This document shows, piece by piece, positions 8,530 through 17,907 of a DNA stretch of 64,000 bases. Position numbers and translations under genes: made by a program. Origin of the DNA: an uncultured Lachnospiraceae bacterium (GTDB lineage Bacteria; Bacillota; Clostridia; Lachnospirales; Lachnospiraceae). Under the pieces are notes generated by a model that searched no databases, was not told the DNA's origin, and worked only from the letters and a program-made list of their open reading frames with translations. Location: assembly GCA_900315945.1 (NCBI GenBank), contig ONAZ01000003.1, forward strand, positions 124,514 to 188,513. Direction: 5' to 3'. The first letter of the stretch is position 1; the number at the start of each line of letters is the position of its first letter.

Positions 8530-11500
8530 TTATGCGCTTTTTACTTCCCTATTATTAATAACTTCCTTAATTTCACTGCGAGTAGCTGAAGATTTCTGAT
8601 TCATTATTAACATCTGTAGGCGGTTCTCTATATTAGCAAAGCTAACATCAGGGTCATAGTCTAATGGAAGAAGCTCGATGTCTGGGAACATTTCCTTGAG
8701 CTTCTTGCATATTCCTCTTCCAATAACGTGATTTGGGAGGCATCCAAATGGCTGTAAAATAACGAAATTCTTACATCCTTTAGAAGCATAATGGATTATT
8801 TCTGCTGGAATAAGTATTCCTTCTCCCGTATCAAATGTATGATGAATGACCTCATCACTTTCCTTCGATAAATCATTAAGAAGAACTGACTTATCATGAA
8901 GTGGTTCATCCTTAGCTAGTCTGTCTGTAAGTTTATGAGCAAAATCAAAAAAATGATTAGCAATAAACGACCAGAACTTAGTTGCTTTGTCACGCTTAAC
9001 CTTGAATTCTTCTATTTGCTTACCTTGACAGAAATATGATTTTTGAATAACATCTGTCATCTTAGCTTCAATTATCTCGAAATTATTGCTTTCTAAGTAA
9101 CGTTCAATATCGTTATTTGCACCAGGATGGAAGTTAAGCAAATACTCTCCTACTATAAGTACTTGCGGTTTTTTAATACTGTCATCATATTCAACAGCAT
9201 CCATAATCTTAAGAGCTTTTTTAAAGCCTGAAATGGCACCAAATGTACCTGACTTACCAATTGCATCACATAAGACATTAATAGCCTCTTCAAAAGCATT
9301 ATCACTAGAACCCTTAACCTTTTCGTAAGGACGTTTCTTTCTTAGTATCTCTTCTAATGTATCAATCATTGGAAGTGATATAGATACACGAAGCATTGTT
9401 GTTGCACTAATCTTAAAGCCAGGATGCATTTCATGATAATCCACATCATCATTAGTCATAATAGCAACATTTTCAAAGCCAGCATCATCAAGAGCTTTCC
9501 TTAGAATTGTTGCATAATGTGGTAATCTACAGCAACCTAGATACTTTGCCATTCCTACTGCCACTTCGCTCTTATCATATTTGCCACTTGTAAGTTCGCC
9601 TAGAATCTCTCCTATAACAATCTGGGCTGGGAAGCATATATCGTTATGTGTGTATTTCTTACCAAGTCTTATTGCTTCATCTCGCCCCACATCAAGTGGC
9701 ACTGCTTTAATACCCTGGGCTCTGAATGCTGCTGACATAATCATACAAAATGCGTGAGAACTATTAGGAATTAGAACAATCTTCTCTTTACGCTCTTTCT
9801 TAGTAAATTTAACATCATATGGATCAGGTAACTCTTTAACTTCAAGTTCCTGATTAAGCATTCTCTTTCTCTTAATTGTTTCGATAAATGAACGAACTCT
9901 TATTCTAAGAGGTCCCTGAGCATCACTTTCATCAACTTTAAGTATAAGAGGCGCTTTATTACTTGTCTCTTTCATTAAACGAACAACTTCATCAGAAAGG
10001 ACTGCATCATGACCACAGCCAAAGCTTACAATCTGTATAAATTCAAGATTAGGACTCTTTGCAGCAATAATACTACTTCCTAATACTCTGGCATGGAAAT
10101 TATTAACAATATCAACCCTAGACTTACGAAGTTCAACGTTAGGAAGTTCTGGTAACGAATCTGCAGTAAGCACTGCAACCCCCATATCCGTAAGCAATTT
10201 AGGAAGTTCATGGTTAATCAAAGGATCATTATGATATGGTCTTCCTGCCATAACAACAGCAAAACTATTGTCATCTTCTACTTGTTTAATAACTATACTT
10301 CCTGCTTCTTTTAATTCCTTGTCATACTGTGATTGAGCATTTAGAGCAAATTGTACTGCCTGCTTACATATAGCTACATCAGTATTAAAAGTGTCCTTCA
10401 TGAAATCACATAGCTGTTTCTCAATATCCTGATTAGAATACCAATAAAAATAAGGGGCATCAAATTTAACATTTGAATAGTTTTGTGGATTATCGGAATT
10501 ATTAATTACAATAGGATATCCTTTGACAAGAGCACATCGAGAAAAGCTTGTCTTTTCTGTATTTTCTGATGGCATAACAACAATAGACGGCATAAATACG
10601 CGGTCTACGCCCATCTTAATAAGTTCTCTAATATGTCCATGGACAAGCTTTGCAGGGAAGCATTCTGTATCTGATGCAACAGCTTGAATACCATTTTCGT
10701 AAATATCTCTTGTACTTAATGGCGATATCTTGAGTTTGTATCCAAGAGAACCAAAGAATGTCCTAAAGAATGGCATACCTTCCCAAAAAGCTAATGCTCT
10801 CGGAATACCAATTACTTCTTTTTGTTCTTCTTGAAGTTTTTCATAAGGATAATCCTTATTTTGTAATTTATATCTTATATCAAACAGATTAGCTGTTTTA
10901 TTCTTGTTACTATTAATCTGTCTAATCTTCTCTTTCGTATCATCTGCCTTAGGGTCACCAATTACTTCACCCTTTTCGCATCTATTGTTTGTTACGAAAC
11001 TTCCTCCTGTAGAGAAGGTGAGAATTGCCCTTTTACAATGATTAGTACAATATGGGCAAGGTTCATTATTAAGTTGTTTATAACTAAATTCCTTAAGTTC
11101 TTCTTCTGTTAGAAATGTACTTACATATCCATCCTTAGCCGCTTCTTCTTTAGCTTTCAAGGCAGCGCCAATGGCTCCCATAAGCCCTGCATAAGGAGCT
11201 CTAATTACTTCTCTTCCTACATATTGTTCCATTGCGCGAAGAACGGCGTCGTTTTGAAAAGTTCCGCCTTGAACTACTATTTTGTCACCAAGAGAGTCTA
11301 TATTAGGAACACGAATAACCTTAGTAAACACATTTTCAATTATAGACCTGCAAAGCCCAGCCATAATGTCATTAGGCTTCTTACCGTTTCGTTGTTCTGT
11401 AATAATGCTACTATTCATAAAAACAGTACAACGACTACCAAGACTAGCAGGTGTATCTGATGAAAACGCACTATCACCAATATCCTGTGTCTTAATATTA

Positions 11501-12954
11501 AGTGTCTTGGCAAAATTCTCTAAAAACGAGCCACAGCCTGATGAACAAGCTTCATTTACAACAATATTAGTGATAATTCCATTTTCTAGCCAAATAGCTT
11601 TCATATCCTGACCACCAATGTCGAGAATAAATGTGGGATTATCAACATATTTTGAAGAAGCCATACTATGGGCTACTGTTTCTACAATGTGGCCTTCAGT
11701 ACGAAATGCCTTAGAGAATAGGAACTCACCATAACCTGTTGACGCAGCACCTTTTATAACAAGCTTTGCATCATTTTTGTTATACTTGTCATATATATCT
11801 AGAATTGCCTTCTTAGCAACATCGAGAGGACTTCCCTCATTAGAAGCATAGAAACAATCAATTATCTCATCATTCTTAGCATCCATTAATACAAGCTTAG
11901 TTGTGGTACTACCTGCATCAATACCAAGAAAAGCTTCTATTACTTCACCTTTATTAGGGGTATAAGAAGGCAAACTATTCTTAGGATGTCGCTTGTAAAA
12001 TGCCTCTTTTTCTACTAATGTATCAAAATACAATAATGAATTCTTATTTATGTCTTCTTCTACACTATAAGAATTCAATTTGCTTATAACATCATCAAAT
12101 GTAAAATATTCTGCTTCGCTATGAAGTTTCTTGATACTTAAAGCAGCACCATATGCTACCATCATCTCTGGGTGTTTTGGAAGTAAGATTTCATCATTCT
12201 TAAGATTAAGTCTTTTAGCAAAAACCTTGCTCAGCATTGGATGAAATGTTAGTGGACCGCCCTCAAATGCTACAGGCGCAGTAATATCAAGACCTTGAGA
12301 TAATCCACCAATAGTTTGCTTAGCAATAGCATGATAACTTGAAAGGGCAATATCTGCTTTGCTAACGCCTTGATTTAACAATGCTTGTATATCAGTCTTG
12401 GCAAACACTCCACAACGTCCCGATATATCATATACACTGTTTCCTTCCTTAGCCAGTTCATTCATATCACAAGGTTCAATTCCAAGCACTGCAGCAACCT
12501 CATCAATAAATGCACCTGTTCCACCTGCACAGCTTCCATTCATACGCATATCGAAGACTTCATTTTCACCATTTTCATCTTCCTTAAAGAAAATAATCTT
12601 TGCGTCTTGACCGCCTAATTCAATGGCTGTACCAATATTTTGATATTTTTTCTTGAGAGCAAGAGAATTAGCAACTACTTCTTGTGTGAAAGGAATATTA
12701 ATAGCTTTAGAAAGTTCTCTTGCACCACTACCAGTCATACAGATACGAAATTTCTTATCACCAACATATTCTTTAATTTCTTCTAGTAGTTTAAGAATAC
12801 TTTCCTTCTGTCTTGCAAAATGGCGAATATACTTATAGAACAAAGGAGTATTATTCTCAAGAAGAATTATTTTAGTTGTTGTTGAACCTACATCAATACC
12901 AACAGCATATCTTTTTCTATTTTTGCTTTTTTTATTATAATCTTCGTTATTCAT
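8530..12954 (-). CDS. Fused 2-hydroxyacyl-CoA dehydratase activase-type protein, 1474 residues
   Basis: Two BadF/HgdC-type ASKHA ATPase modules stand in tandem, with phosphate-binding GIDVGSTTTK at 19-28 and GIDAGSTTTK at 344-353. Each keeps the cysteine environments that hold a shared [4Fe-4S] cluster in HgdC: NGSCAGG (Cys142) and GRCGVF (Cys181), then NEACSSG (Cys470) and GSRCTVF (Cys509). A CPYCTNHC motif follows, then about 800 residues of DUF2229/HgdB-like sequence. Family activases use ATP to inject an electron into dehydratases. Giant fused forms like this are common in Clostridia, but their client enzyme is not established. It lies 16 bp downstream of permease copy A, and no HgdAB dehydratase is nearby. 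Confidence 0.88.
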   Translation of the reverse strand: MNNEDYNKKSKNRKRYAVGIDVGSTTTKIILLENNTPLFYKYIRHFARQKESILKLLEEIKEYVGDKKFRICMTGSGARELSKAINIPFTQEVVANSLALKKKYQNIGTAIELGGQDAKIIFFKEDENGENEVFDMRMNGSCAGGTGAFIDEVAAVLGIEPCDMNELAKEGNSVYDISGRCGVFAKTDIQALLNQGVSKADIALSSYHAIAKQTIGGLSQGLDITAPVAFEGGPLTFHPMLSKVFAKRLNLKNDEILLPKHPEMMVAYGAALSIKKLHSEAEYFTFDDVISKLNSYSVEEDINKNSLLYFDTLVEKEAFYKRHPKNSLPSYTPNKGEVIEAFLGIDAGSTTTKLVLMDAKNDEIIDCFYASNEGSPLDVAKKAILDIYDKYNKNDAKLVIKGAASTGYGEFLFSKAFRTEGHIVETVAHSMASSKYVDNPTFILDIGGQDMKAIWLENGIITNIVVNEACSSGCGSFLENFAKTLNIKTQDIGDSAFSSDTPASLGSRCTVFMNSSIITEQRNGKKPNDIMAGLCRSIIENVFTKVIRVPNIDSLGDKIVVQGGTFQNDAVLRAMEQYVGREVIRAPYAGLMGAIGAALKAKEEAAKDGYVSTFLTEEELKEFSYKQLNNEPCPYCTNHCKRAILTFSTGGSFVTNNRCEKGEVIGDPKADDTKEKIRQINSNKNKTANLFDIRYKLQNKDYPYEKLQEEQKEVIGIPRALAFWEGMPFFRTFFGSLGYKLKISPLSTRDIYENGIQAVASDTECFPAKLVHGHIRELIKMGVDRVFMPSIVVMPSENTEKTSFSRCALVKGYPIVINNSDNPQNYSNVKFDAPYFYWYSNQDIEKQLCDFMKDTFNTDVAICKQAVQFALNAQSQYDKELKEAGSIVIKQVEDDNSFAVVMAGRPYHNDPLINHELPKLLTDMGVAVLTADSLPELPNVELRKSRVDIVNNFHARVLGSSIIAAKSPNLEFIQIVSFGCGHDAVLSDEVVRLMKETSNKAPLILKVDESDAQGPLRIRVRSFIETIKRKRMLNQELEVKELPDPYDVKFTKKERKEKIVLIPNSSHAFCMIMSAAFRAQGIKAVPLDVGRDEAIRLGKKYTHNDICFPAQIVIGEILGELTSGKYDKSEVAVGMAKYLGCCRLPHYATILRKALDDAGFENVAIMTNDDVDYHEMHPGFKISATTMLRVSISLPMIDTLEEILRKKRPYEKVKGSSDNAFEEAINVLCDAIGKSGTFGAISGFKKALKIMDAVEYDDSIKKPQVLIVGEYLLNFHPGANNDIERYLESNNFEIIEAKMTDVIQKSYFCQGKQIEEFKVKRDKATKFWSFIANHFFDFAHKLTDRLAKDEPLHDKSVLLNDLSKESDEVIHHTFDTGEGILIPAEIIHYASKGCKNFVILQPFGCLPNHVIGRGICKKLKEMFPDIELLPLDYDPDVSFANIENRLQMLIMNQKSSATRSEIKEVINNREVKSA

Positions 12955-12970
12955 AATTTAATATCTCCAA

Positions 12971-14614
12971 TTATCGTTTATCCTTATCAATGAATTCCAA
13001 TACAATAATTGCCGCTAATGAACTTATAAATATAATAATTAGAAGATGTACCCAATCAGATACAACATTTATTCTAGAATGCTCATAATCATTACTAAAT
13101 AGTTCTGTAGTAGCACCTTTTTCCACTATTTTAGACAGCTTGTCTTTGCCAAGCTTATCCAATACATCTTTGAATTTGACATGATACACTATGGTAGTAT
13201 CCTTATACTCGTCTCCAGCAGGATTATTGTTAAGATAGTCAATTATCTCTCCTACTGTAGTGTAATATGACAAATCAGTATTAAGATTGTCTTTAAGACT
13301 ATTAGTATTCAATATAATTCTAAGAGCTTCTCCAATAGATGTATCATCTAATAAAGTAACATCATATAAGACATTGAATTTCTCATCTGTTCTAATAAAT
13401 TCAATTAGTTCTCCAATATTTACAAATGCTTCCACTCTTGTATCAAGCATTTCTGCAACAAAATCAAAATCATTACCAGCAGCTAGAATAGCTGACAGTA
13501 AACCACCAAAAGTAACGCCTCTGACAAGTTCACTATTTCGAACTTCAGCAAAATCTTCATCTGTCAAAATGTTATTAATAGCATCACGCATACTAGTTGC
13601 ACCGCCTATTGTGGTTTCCTTAATTCTCACAATATTCGGTTCTGTGCTACTCGACATCTCGTCTAATACATTACCAATGGTAATTCTGTTAATTAGCGGT
13701 TTTTTTCTTAACTCTGCAAACTTATCATCAGTTAACAGCATCCTGCAGGCTTCTTCAGCAGTCATTTGACCACCAACCTTAATTGACCTTAGCTGTTTAA
13801 CACTTTCATTGCTTTCATCTGTGAGCATATTAATTATGTCTGAACCCTTAACATCTAAATCCATCTCAGAACTCTCTAAGGCGCTCATCATACTATCAAC
13901 AGCTTTATATGATAGATTATTAACATTCATCTGAGATGCCAAAGAGTCAAACCCAGGTGCCGAAACCGTTGTGGCAGAAATAAAAGTAATATTATCAGGT
14001 AACGGGAAAAGGCCTCCCGAAAATACCATTTGAAATATCAATAAAAAAGGCATAATTGTCATAGCAATTGTAGTTGTTCTAACTAAAGCAGAAATAAATA
14101 ACGCCAACGTATCTGCAGCATAAGTTACTAAAAACAAAGTAACTAAAACATCTACAATAAGATAAGGAGAAAACAAACCTTCTCCAGATATCTTCATTCC
14201 AACAATAGAAGCTGTAAGTAATGTTATTATGCACTGTAAAAGGCATATAATAGCCTGAAATAACATATGTGCCATAATATATGAAGATATATGCAGCCCT
14301 GATCTGTGTTCTCTCTTAACGACATCACGCTCACGACATATTATCTGAATAGAATTAAATGTTCCATTCCATAAGCATACGCACACAAGCGCAAATACAC
14401 CCATCAAAGTGCCTTCTTTAGTAATTCCAAAATCCTTGCCTAATGCCAATGACACAAGGCCTGCAATTAGAGCAGACATAGGAAGTGTAATCCAATCATT
14501 TTGATATATAAATATTCTGACAAGTTTGCCAAAATAAATAAATGCCTGGCCAAATCTTCCCATGTATCGTATGTTCAATTTATTAGTTGAGTCATTATTA
14601 TTAGAATCAGCCAT
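12971..14614 (-). CDS. ABC transporter permease, ABCG/ABC-2 type, with repeat-containing extracytoplasmic domain (copy A)
   Basis: This is the 547-residue paralogue of the permease at 5109-6569, with the same N-terminal helices, CRERDVVKREHRSG motif, MVFSGGLFPLP, final helix and KDKR tail. The soluble insert is about 60 residues longer. I count five related units instead of four, marked by the recurring TDExFAE/NVL-like centres and the RITIG, GVTFG, DTSIG and YYTTVGE joints. It overlaps its ATPase by 8 bp, exactly like copy B. The duplication of a two-gene unit is clear; the function and substrate are unknown. Confidence 0.85.
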   Translation of the reverse strand: MADSNNNDSTNKLNIRYMGRFGQAFIYFGKLVRIFIYQNDWITLPMSALIAGLVSLALGKDFGITKEGTLMGVFALVCVCLWNGTFNSIQIICRERDVVKREHRSGLHISSYIMAHMLFQAIICLLQCIITLLTASIVGMKISGEGLFSPYLIVDVLVTLFLVTYAADTLALFISALVRTTTIAMTIMPFLLIFQMVFSGGLFPLPDNITFISATTVSAPGFDSLASQMNVNNLSYKAVDSMMSALESSEMDLDVKGSDIINMLTDESNESVKQLRSIKVGGQMTAEEACRMLLTDDKFAELRKKPLINRITIGNVLDEMSSSTEPNIVRIKETTIGGATSMRDAINNILTDEDFAEVRNSELVRGVTFGGLLSAILAAGNDFDFVAEMLDTRVEAFVNIGELIEFIRTDEKFNVLYDVTLLDDTSIGEALRIILNTNSLKDNLNTDLSYYTTVGEIIDYLNNNPAGDEYKDTTIVYHVKFKDVLDKLGKDKLSKIVEKGATTELFSNDYEHSRINVVSDWVHLLIIIFISSLAAIIVLEFIDKDKR

Positions 14615-15974
14615 TTTGAATCATCCTTGCATACTTTTCTATATATTCATCAGCTCTACCATCTCCGCCTTCTTCAAGTTGATTTACAGTTTTAACGATT
14701 TCATCCATAGAATCTCTCTCAAAGAATTCTCTCGCTTCATCAATCGTACCAAAGAAAGCCAATCGTCCTGTTCTATTACTGTCTTTTGCTAATACAATAA
14801 CGTCATCAAAGAAATCAACTACTCTATCAGGACTATGAGTTATTACAATAACTATCTTATTATCATCAGCTATTGTTCTTAATCTTGCAAACAATTCTCT
14901 TGCCATGACTCCATCAAGTCCAGAATCAGGTTCATCTAATATGAATAGTGCAGGATTTGACAATAGTTCCATACAAATAGAAAGACGTTTTTTCTGTCCA
15001 CCAGATAACTTTTCAACTAAACTATCCTGAATTGGAAGAAGGCCAAAAATATCCATTACTTCGTTAACCCGGGCAATCTTGTCACTACGGGGAATGTCTC
15101 TGGCAAGTCTTATCTCAGCTGCATCGTATAAGGTCTTCTTTACAGTGTCTTTATCTCTCATCATTTGAGGCTGAGGGACAAATCCAACATTATGCTTCAT
15201 CTTGTTATAATCCTTGTACATGTTTTTGCCATCAAGAATAATTTCTGCATCAGCCTTTTCAAAGCCATTAACTGCGTTAATAAAAGTTGTTTTGCCAGCA
15301 CCGGAGCCACCTAAAAGCAACACCATATGTCCAATAGGAATTTTCATCTGGATATCTTTTAATAGATATTTTTTCTTAAAGAAGTCAATGACAGAACGAG
15401 ACGCAATATTAACAGATAGTCCCTCGTTAATATCACTAGAAGAACCACGTTTTACAATATTAGACAGCTCTATTTTGATGTCTTCAACCTTCCACTTTGG
15501 TTGATAACGTTTAGACAATCCCCAAATTAATAATGGAATAAAACTAATTTCTCTAGAAAAGCAAAGCAAAATCCACTTTTTGCTTAAACCATATAACTCA
15601 ATTAGACCATTATATACCCTAATATTGAATATTAAAAGGGCTAAAATTAATGCAATTATAAATATTACGTATAAATAAGTGAAAACAGTATATGACTCAT
15701 AATAATTATCAACTAAATCAAATATAGTAGCAAGCATTGCAGCTAATGTATACAAAAATGACAGTATACTATATACCCTTCCTTCAGGCTCGCGATAGGC
15801 ACATCTTGCAAGTTGATATTCCCTAACCCAAGGAATAAGAGCGAAATACCATTTTATACCAGATTTTTTAAATACAAATGCGGTACCTACAATATATAAA
15901 ATGCTTGGTAATAAAAAAATAATAGAATATGAATCAAATAATAATATTAGTATTAGTTTTACAAATAAATTCAT
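14607..15974 (-). CDS. ABC transporter ATPase with N-terminal membrane domain (copy A)
   Basis: This 455-residue protein is the same length as copy B. It has four N-terminal helices, the membrane-domain motif KWYFALIPWVREYQLARC (41-58), Walker A GGSGAGKTT at 222-230, LSGGQ, Walker B FILDEPD and the DSGLDG D-loop. The nucleotide site is intact. It follows the DUF2953 gene by 10 bp and overlaps the permease by 8 bp, so it probably belongs to the same transcript as the DUF2953 gene and the activase. Confidence 0.88.
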   Translation of the reverse strand: MNLFVKLILILLFDSYSIIFLLPSILYIVGTAFVFKKSGIKWYFALIPWVREYQLARCAYREPEGRVYSILSFLYTLAAMLATIFDLVDNYYESYTVFTYLYVIFIIALILALLIFNIRVYNGLIELYGLSKKWILLCFSREISFIPLLIWGLSKRYQPKWKVEDIKIELSNIVKRGSSSDINEGLSVNIASRSVIDFFKKKYLLKDIQMKIPIGHMVLLLGGSGAGKTTFINAVNGFEKADAEIILDGKNMYKDYNKMKHNVGFVPQPQMMRDKDTVKKTLYDAAEIRLARDIPRSDKIARVNEVMDIFGLLPIQDSLVEKLSGGQKKRLSICMELLSNPALFILDEPDSGLDGVMARELFARLRTIADDNKIVIVITHSPDRVVDFFDDVIVLAKDSNRTGRLAFFGTIDEAREFFERDSMDEIVKTVNQLEEGGDGRADEYIEKYARMIQNG

Positions 15975-15984
15975 GTGTTTCTTT

Positions 15985-16995
15985 CTAGTTCTTCAACTGT
16001 TTTATTTCATTTATTATTCTCTTTGTGTTAGAGTCAAGTAATATTACTAATGCAAAAATAACAACACTTACTAATTGAAGCTTGCCTTTTATATAGACGT
16101 TTCCATCAAAATATAGTTCTTCATCCACAAAATCAGGAATAATTCTAACCTTCTTATCATATACTGGAGGGAATAAAGACAACACTCCACTAACTTTTCC
16201 AGTAGTATCAGGTGAGCCAAGTGAAAAGTCAAGGTCTGTGCCTCTCATATTAAGGCCTAAGCTTTTGATTAGTTTTTTTAGCTCTTTTATTACTTTGCTA
16301 AGCCATTCCTTATTTGTTTCATCAAAAATCACAGAATATATTTTATCAGCATTCTTCTTAAGTTCTTCTATCTTCTTATTAAGCTTCTCATATAACCTTT
16401 TAGGATTATATCTGTCGAAGAACTCTCTCACCTTAACGAAAAACTTCCTATCATCTTCGTTAAATCTTTCTTCAAAGTCATCACTTTCTGTATCAACTAT
16501 ATTAGGCGAATTCACATCAACATCCTGAATATCATCTAAATCAAGAGTTTTATCTGTAGCATCCTTATTATCTTCAACTATTTCTTCTTGCTTAACAGCT
16601 TCAGATGTTACATCTTCATTCAAAGCGGCTTCGTCATTTTCTATTTCATCTATTGTGGTTTTATCTTCGATTTCTTCTTCTGAAACCACATCTTCATTAC
16701 TATCCTCAGACTCCTCATCATTATTCTTTCTTGGTAGAATCCTGACAAGAGTCCCTAATATACTCACATTGTAATTAAGTCCTTCGTCCTTGAAATAATC
16801 TACATGAAGTTGTATAAAATGCAGGAATGTACATGCTTTGATTTTGACATTATAATTCATCTCTCTATCAATATTCCCTTGAATCTTAAACCAAAATGGT
16901 GCTAAGAGGACATAAAGAATAATAAATAGTATTAGACCAATTATACAAAGCAGGACAATTCCTATGATTTTTAAAATCGTAAGAAAAATAGCCAT
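15985..16995 (-). CDS. DUF2953 protein, YtfI-like
   Basis: The 336-residue protein starts with a membrane helix (residues 5-33) and the sequence LLAPFWFKIQGNI. A long acidic linker rich in Glu, Asp and Val follows (about 90-170). A DUF2953 core comes next (MRGTDLDFSLGSPDTTGKVS around 255), and the protein ends with a second hydrophobic helix. DUF2953 proteins such as YtfI normally sit beside YtfJ. Here about 7.6 kb, two ABC genes and the activase, separates the two. The acidic linker is unusually long. The function is unknown. Confidence 0.7.
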   Translation of the reverse strand: MAIFLTILKIIGIVLLCIIGLILFIILYVLLAPFWFKIQGNIDREMNYNVKIKACTFLHFIQLHVDYFKDEGLNYNVSILGTLVRILPRKNNDEESEDSNEDVVSEEEIEDKTTIDEIENDEAALNEDVTSEAVKQEEIVEDNKDATDKTLDLDDIQDVDVNSPNIVDTESDDFEERFNEDDRKFFVKVREFFDRYNPKRLYEKLNKKIEELKKNADKIYSVIFDETNKEWLSKVIKELKKLIKSLGLNMRGTDLDFSLGSPDTTGKVSGVLSLFPPVYDKKVRIIPDFVDEELYFDGNVYIKGKLQLVSVVIFALVILLDSNTKRIINEIKQLKN

Positions 16996-16998
16996 ATT

Positions 16999-17325
16999 TT
17001 AATTCCTAATAGTCATAAATTTACTTTTACTCACTTCACCCGTATTAATGAGTACATCTTCTATCATAAATTGTATAAGTTTTTTGGTTTCGTTTTTGCC
17101 TTTGCCAAAACCAACTATCTTGTAATTAGCATCTATAAATCTATCAGTATTTACTTCAGAGTAGCTATACATTACAAGAAGTTCATCTTCTTTATCGCTA
17201 ACAACAACCACATAATAGTTAAAAGGCATGCTTTTACTATTAGCAAGTCTAAGTAGCATATCAACTGATTCATCTATTATATTGTCGCTAAGATAAACAT
17301 TTAATACATCCATAGATAATTCCAT
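16999..17325 (-). CDS. Hypothetical protein, 108 residues
   Basis: I do not recognise this protein. It is soluble, with no signal peptide or membrane helix. It is predicted from its pattern to be mixed alpha/beta, with a hydrophobic strand YYVVVVSDKEDELLVMYSYS. It ends 3 bp before the DUF2953 start, so the two are probably co-transcribed. The ATG at 17325 has a weak ribosome site; an in-frame ATG four codons on (17313) is an alternative start. Confidence 0.55.
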   Translation of the reverse strand: MELSMDVLNVYLSDNIIDESVDMLLRLANSKSMPFNYYVVVVSDKEDELLVMYSYSEVNTDRFIDANYKIVGFGKGKNETKKLIQFMIEDVLINTGEVSKSKFMTIRN

Positions 17326-17336
17326 ATTGACTAGAC

Positions 17337-17362
17337 AAAAAAGCAGTTTACACTGCTTTTTA
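17337..17362 (-). terminator. Terminator after the NUDIX gene
   Basis: AAAAAGCAGT (17338-17347) pairs with ACTGCTTTTT (17352-17361) around a 4-base loop, with a short T run on the minus strand. It overlaps the NUDIX stop codon and separates that gene from the hypothetical gene at 17325. It is near-symmetric and could act both ways. Confidence 0.6.
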
Positions 17363-17809
17363 GTAATTACGATTTGTCCATAGTTTTGCTTTCTTTAATT
17401 CAAGATATTCGTTATAAGCTTTCTCTAATATGTCTTTCTCATTAGGAAACTTTAACAAATGATAAGCCTCGTGATATTTGTAATATCCGGAATCAACAAA
17501 AAACTCTTCGCGTTGTGGCTTGCTATGATAACTATTACTTCGCATTAAAAACCAATGAACATCTTTATTCACTTCCCCTTCAGGGACAACAAAGTTGTAG
17601 GAACTTTTGCCAACATATTTGATGATTTTAGCATCAGCACCAGATTCTTCTTTCACTTCTCTAAGTGCTGTTGTTTCATGGTCTTCCCCTTCCTCAACAG
17701 TTCCTTTAGGAAGAACCCATCCCTCATAACGATGATGAATATTCTTGTATAAAAGCAAAATCTTCCCACGATAGATTACCACACCACCACAACTTATTGC
17801 CTCGATCAC
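17360..17809 (-). CDS. NUDIX hydrolase
   Basis: The NUDIX box is visible as GTVEEGEDHETTALREVKEE, close to the consensus GX5EX7REUXEEXGU, so the protein should hydrolyse a nucleoside diphosphate linked to another group. The substrate cannot be told. I chose the GTG at 17807-17809 as start, because AAGGAGG (17818-17824) lies 8 bases upstream of it. An in-frame ATG at 17842 would put that site inside the gene. From the GTG the protein is 149 residues and starts MIEAISCGGVVIY, typical of the family. Confidence 0.85.
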   Translation of the reverse strand: MIEAISCGGVVIYRGKILLLYKNIHHRYEGWVLPKGTVEEGEDHETTALREVKEESGADAKIIKYVGKSSYNFVVPEGEVNKDVHWFLMRSNSYHSKPQREEFFVDSGYYKYHEAYHLLKFPNEKDILEKAYNEYLELKKAKLWTNRNY

Positions 17810-17907
17810 ACGCAATACCTCCTTGATGTGGATTATAGTCATAAAAAAGTATAAACTAAATACAATAATTATTCAAGTTTTACGCTATAAAATAGAAGTG
17901 AAATATA

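Noticed and set aside
12385-12618. Plus-strand open frames inside the activase gene
   Set aside because: They are shadows of conserved ATPase-motif codons on the minus strand.
13287-13769. 160-codon open frame on the plus strand opposite the permease
   Set aside because: It is antisense to the repeat-domain coding sequence; Ser/Leu-rich with no recognisable family.
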